In this document: in pieces, positions 32,026 through 34,559 of the stretch | How positions within the stretch are numbered: the stretch's first letter is position 1 | How the letters are laid out: each line of letters opens with the position of its first letter | DNA from: RGIG4140 sp045635565 | GTDB taxonomy: Bacteria > Pseudomonadota > Alphaproteobacteria > CAAHEQ01 > UBA3637 | Reading direction: 5' to 3' | Length of the DNA stretch: 34,559 bases | Assembly: GCA_045635565.1 (NCBI GenBank) | Contig: JAZTVX010000020.1 | Span: 1 to 34,559 of the forward strand | The notes under the pieces: model-generated | Told to the model about the DNA's origin: nothing | Database searches by the model: none | What the model saw: the letters and a program-made list of their open reading frames with translations, nothing else | Made by a program: the position numbers and the translations under genes

Positions 32026-34559
32026 ATGATTCGCAAAGTGCCTTTTTTGAAACAATTTAATGCTAAAACATCAGTCGAGCAGGGGCGCAGTATGGTTGAA
32101 ATCTTGGGTGTTTTGGCTGTGATAGGGGTGTTATCGGCCGGTGGGATTTATGGTTATTCATTTGCCATGGATAAATATCGGGCAAACGATATTGTGTATG
32201 AAGTCAATCTGCGTGCCAATGATATCTGGCATAAATATCAGGAAATGCCCTTACCCGAACCGAGTGAAGACGGAACGGATTTTGATGTATTTCCGGATAT
32301 AACGGGAACAGGTTATCCGATTTATATGACCTCTCACCCCGATGTGGCTTTTAAAACATATGTTGAAGGTGTTTCTTCCCGTGTGTGTAAAAATGTTGTG
32401 AACATGAACTTAAACGGTGTTGTAAAAGGCATACAATTTGTCCAAGTGAATGGCGAAAAATATGTTGGTAGTGCTTCCATTTGTGGAGAAGACGAAACAG
32501 ATAATACAATCGTTTTTACATCATTTTTAGATTCGGAAAACAATGAAGCAGGTACAGGACAAAGTGGCGACCCATGCGTTGAAGATGCCGATTGTACCAG
32601 CCTCTGTGGAACGGCAACATGCGATGCTGATAAAATGGTTTGTAAAAACAGTTGTACAGGAACATCAAACCCACATTGTTTTGATAATGATGGCACGGGT
32701 GTTTGTGTGGAATGTTTAACGAATAAAGATTGTTCGAGTGAAAATCAAATCTGTGATTTAACAAATCATAAATGTGTTGACATTCCCAAAGCCTGCGGTG
32801 AGGGGGACCGATATGGAAAAGAATATCGGGCGGCGAACGGGTCATGTGTCAGTTGTGATTATATGAGCGAAATCATCATCATGAACTCTGATGACAATGA
32901 CGGTATTTTTGAAAAACAAGTTGGTGGTGTATCTATTAAAGATACACATAGCGGGATTGATATGTGTAATGCCTGTCAATCTGTGCAACATCGCACAGAA
33001 GAAGCGGGAACAGGTAATAATATTAAAACCTATTGTGCAACAAGTTGTGTCAAAGGCAATAGTTTTATGAGTAAAGATAAAGGCTGTATTCCGTGTGATT
33101 CGCTGGAAGAATTGGTTATTCCGGGGGATGATCAATCTCTCCTTCAATGTACATCTTGTCCAAATCGTGTTTGGTATCAATCATGGTCTGGTCAACCTTA
33201 TAAATGTATTTTGCGTGATTGTCCGGATGGTTATTTTAAAAAGAGTACTGGTTTTTGTGAACCCTGTAGTCGAGGGATAAATGGTGACTTTTATTTTGCT
33301 AATCTGGGTGACCCCGGTCATGTGTCGTCTGTCGGCAAATTAACCGAAGAGTGGGCTGAGGAATGTCGTCAATGTGGCTCTGATAAAAGTGGTAAATATA
33401 AAACAGATCGTCATCCTGTTAAATCCGAAAAATCGACATATTGCGTGCGTAAATGTGGCAAGGATCAATTTCAGGATTTTAACGGAAAATGTTATGATTG
33501 TACAACGGATGAAAGTCCCAGTTTTGAATTAAACGGAACTCTTAATAAAAGAGAATATTTATTTAATCTTTGTACCTCTTGTACCACAGCAAAACGGGAA
33601 GTGAAAGGAGCCAATTGTGTTAAGGTCAGAACAGAAGAATGCAAAGATGATGAAGAAACGGGCATGAAATATTTTAAAGGCAGTGATTACAAATGTTATC
33701 CATGTAATCAACCGGGCTCTATCTATACTGATACGGAAGAAGCTTGTACAGGTCATTGTGGCACACAACGCTTCTTTGATGAAAAATTAAAAAAATGTTA
33801 TTTTAATTGTGGTAATGATTATGTGATGACGTATGCCGGATCGTGTGTTCATTGTTCGGATTTAGGCGATGGTATAAATTTGGGGTATTTTAGTGCTCAA
33901 AATGATGATATAGACAATATTTGTACAACATCATGTAATAAAGTTAACACATTATATAAAGCGGGTACGGTTGCTGATTATAATTTTTGTGCACCAAAAG
34001 ATTGCGGAACGGGTAAAATCCCTGGACCGACACATTCCAACTGGTCAAAAATTTGTTTTCCCTGTCCGACAGCTGACACAAAAACACTTCATATGAACAG
34101 AGATGAATACAAAGCAGAATGTGAAGCCTGTGGTAATCATATGTATATCAATAAATATTGTGTTTATATGAATACCGGAATATCGGGTGTTTGTAATAAT
34201 GATAGCCCTGATACGACAAAATATCCGAATTATACAGATGGTGTCGGTGTATTTTATCGGGATAATACGGGAGTTTGTCGTCGGTGTGATGATCAAAACA
34301 ATTCATACGCAACAACCGAAGAAGAATGTAACAGTTGTATTGTCAACGGCGTTCAAATTCGTCGGCTTGTCAGTGGTAGTTGTATTTACGGTGGATGCAC
34401 ACAGGGCGATACGTTTAGAACGCCGACAGGTTGCACCAGTTGTTCAACGAGTGCTGTTAAAGTGGAAACGACAGGACAAGATGCTACCTTATTGTGCAAT
34501 TCCTGTAACCGTCGTATCATGACAACCGTTGATGAAAAACAATACTGTGTTCCAACATG
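32026..34559 (+). CDS. Giant cysteine-rich prepilin-like protein, 3' end outside the window
   Basis: ATG 32026 has ACGGAGG at 32015-32021. The frame is open to the window end, at least 844 residues. The N-terminus is a type IV prepilin/pseudopilin leader: EQG, predicted cleavage after G, then RSMVEILGVLAVIGVLSAG with the conserved Glu at +5. After a pilin-like region of about 150 residues the protein becomes a long series of short cysteine-bearing units, most as C-x2-C or C-x3-C pairs (CVSC, CNAC, CIPC, CTSC, CEPC, CRQC, CYDC, CYPC, CVHC, CEAC, CNSC). By hand count there are about 68 cysteines in 844 residues. This resembles the cysteine-rich repeats of eukaryotic surface receptors more than any pilin I know. 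A surface-exposed, disulfide-rich fibre or adhesin is inferred. Confidence 0.85.
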   Translation, partial: MIRKVPFLKQFNAKTSVEQGRSMVEILGVLAVIGVLSAGGIYGYSFAMDKYRANDIVYEVNLRANDIWHKYQEMPLPEPSEDGTDFDVFPDITGTGYPIYMTSHPDVAFKTYVEGVSSRVCKNVVNMNLNGVVKGIQFVQVNGEKYVGSASICGEDETDNTIVFTSFLDSENNEAGTGQSGDPCVEDADCTSLCGTATCDADKMVCKNSCTGTSNPHCFDNDGTGVCVECLTNKDCSSENQICDLTNHKCVDIPKACGEGDRYGKEYRAANGSCVSCDYMSEIIIMNSDDNDGIFEKQVGGVSIKDTHSGIDMCNACQSVQHRTEEAGTGNNIKTYCATSCVKGNSFMSKDKGCIPCDSLEELVIPGDDQSLLQCTSCPNRVWYQSWSGQPYKCILRDCPDGYFKKSTGFCEPCSRGINGDFYFANLGDPGHVSSVGKLTEEWAEECRQCGSDKSGKYKTDRHPVKSEKSTYCVRKCGKDQFQDFNGKCYDCTTDESPSFELNGTLNKREYLFNLCTSCTTAKREVKGANCVKVRTEECKDDEETGMKYFKGSDYKCYPCNQPGSIYTDTEEACTGHCGTQRFFDEKLKKCYFNCGNDYVMTYAGSCVHCSDLGDGINLGYFSAQNDDIDNICTTSCNKVNTLYKAGTVADYNFCAPKDCGTGKIPGPTHSNWSKICFPCPTADTKTLHMNRDEYKAECEACGNHMYINKYCVYMNTGISGVCNNDSPDTTKYPNYTDGVGVFYRDNTGVCRRCDDQNNSYATTEEECNSCIVNGVQIRRLVSGSCIYGGCTQGDTFRTPTGCTSCSTSAVKVETTGQDATLLCNSCNRRIMTTVDEKQYCVPT

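Noticed and set aside
32334..34296. Several minus-strand frames under the prepilin-like gene
   Set aside because: The plus frame is open for 844 codons with a prepilin leader and regular cysteine pairs; the antisense frames have no binding sites or domains.

Overview
The window looks like the chromosome of an AT-rich alphaproteobacterium, probably host- or gut-associated. The evidence is the rpsP-rimM-trmD-rplS order, a uvrC-pgsA pair, three VirB6/TrbL-family membrane proteins in a row (a Rickettsiales-like trait), ankyrin-repeat genes, an elongator tRNA-Met of alphaproteobacterial type, and many clear sigma70-type promoters of the form TTGACA-N16/17-TATAAT. No phage, insertion sequence or CRISPR array was seen. 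Taxonomy is inferred from gene content only.

Layout. 1-3510: a 5'-truncated ankyrin gene, a 400-residue gene of unknown function, and a membrane-anchored ankyrin protein. Each full gene has its own promoter and terminator, and all three proteins end in related C-terminal motifs. 3877-8861: an XRE regulator, pgsA, uvrC, and a divergent D,D-carboxypeptidase with a SPOR domain. 9480-14278 (minus): three VirB6/TrbL-like proteins sharing a CWxC motif. Divergent from these (14407-19001, plus) are three unrecognised proteins, then pgpA and a small ferredoxin-thioredoxin-reductase-like protein. 19401-21393: a HAD nucleotidase, a small XRE regulator with a palindromic operator, and an ankyrin pseudogene. 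21588-23567 (minus): rplS, trmD, rimM and rpsP. 23758-28871 (minus): an envelope-polymer cluster made of a sulfatase-fold phosphoglycerol transferase, a GtrB-type glycosyltransferase, a cytidylyltransferase-like enzyme, a nucleotidyltransferase-GHMP kinase fusion and dgkA, with a tRNA-Met upstream. 28989-31589 (plus): an alpha/beta hydrolase, an HD-domain protein and a possible papain-fold protein. 31806-34559: a 27-bp perfect inverted repeat around an outward-facing promoter, followed by a very large cysteine-rich prepilin-like protein that runs off the window.

How the genes may work together. PgsA and PgpA make phosphatidylglycerol. A phosphoglycerol transferase would use it as donor and release diacylglycerol, which DgkA would recycle. 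The two nucleotidyltransferases, the kinase and the glycosyltransferase fit synthesis of an activated sugar or polyol for a surface polymer. The VirB6-like proteins suggest a type IV secretion system whose other parts lie elsewhere, and the ankyrin cluster is a plausible but unproven source of substrates. The most unusual region is 31.8-34.6 kb, where a possibly invertible promoter segment sits directly upstream of the cysteine-rich prepilin-like gene.
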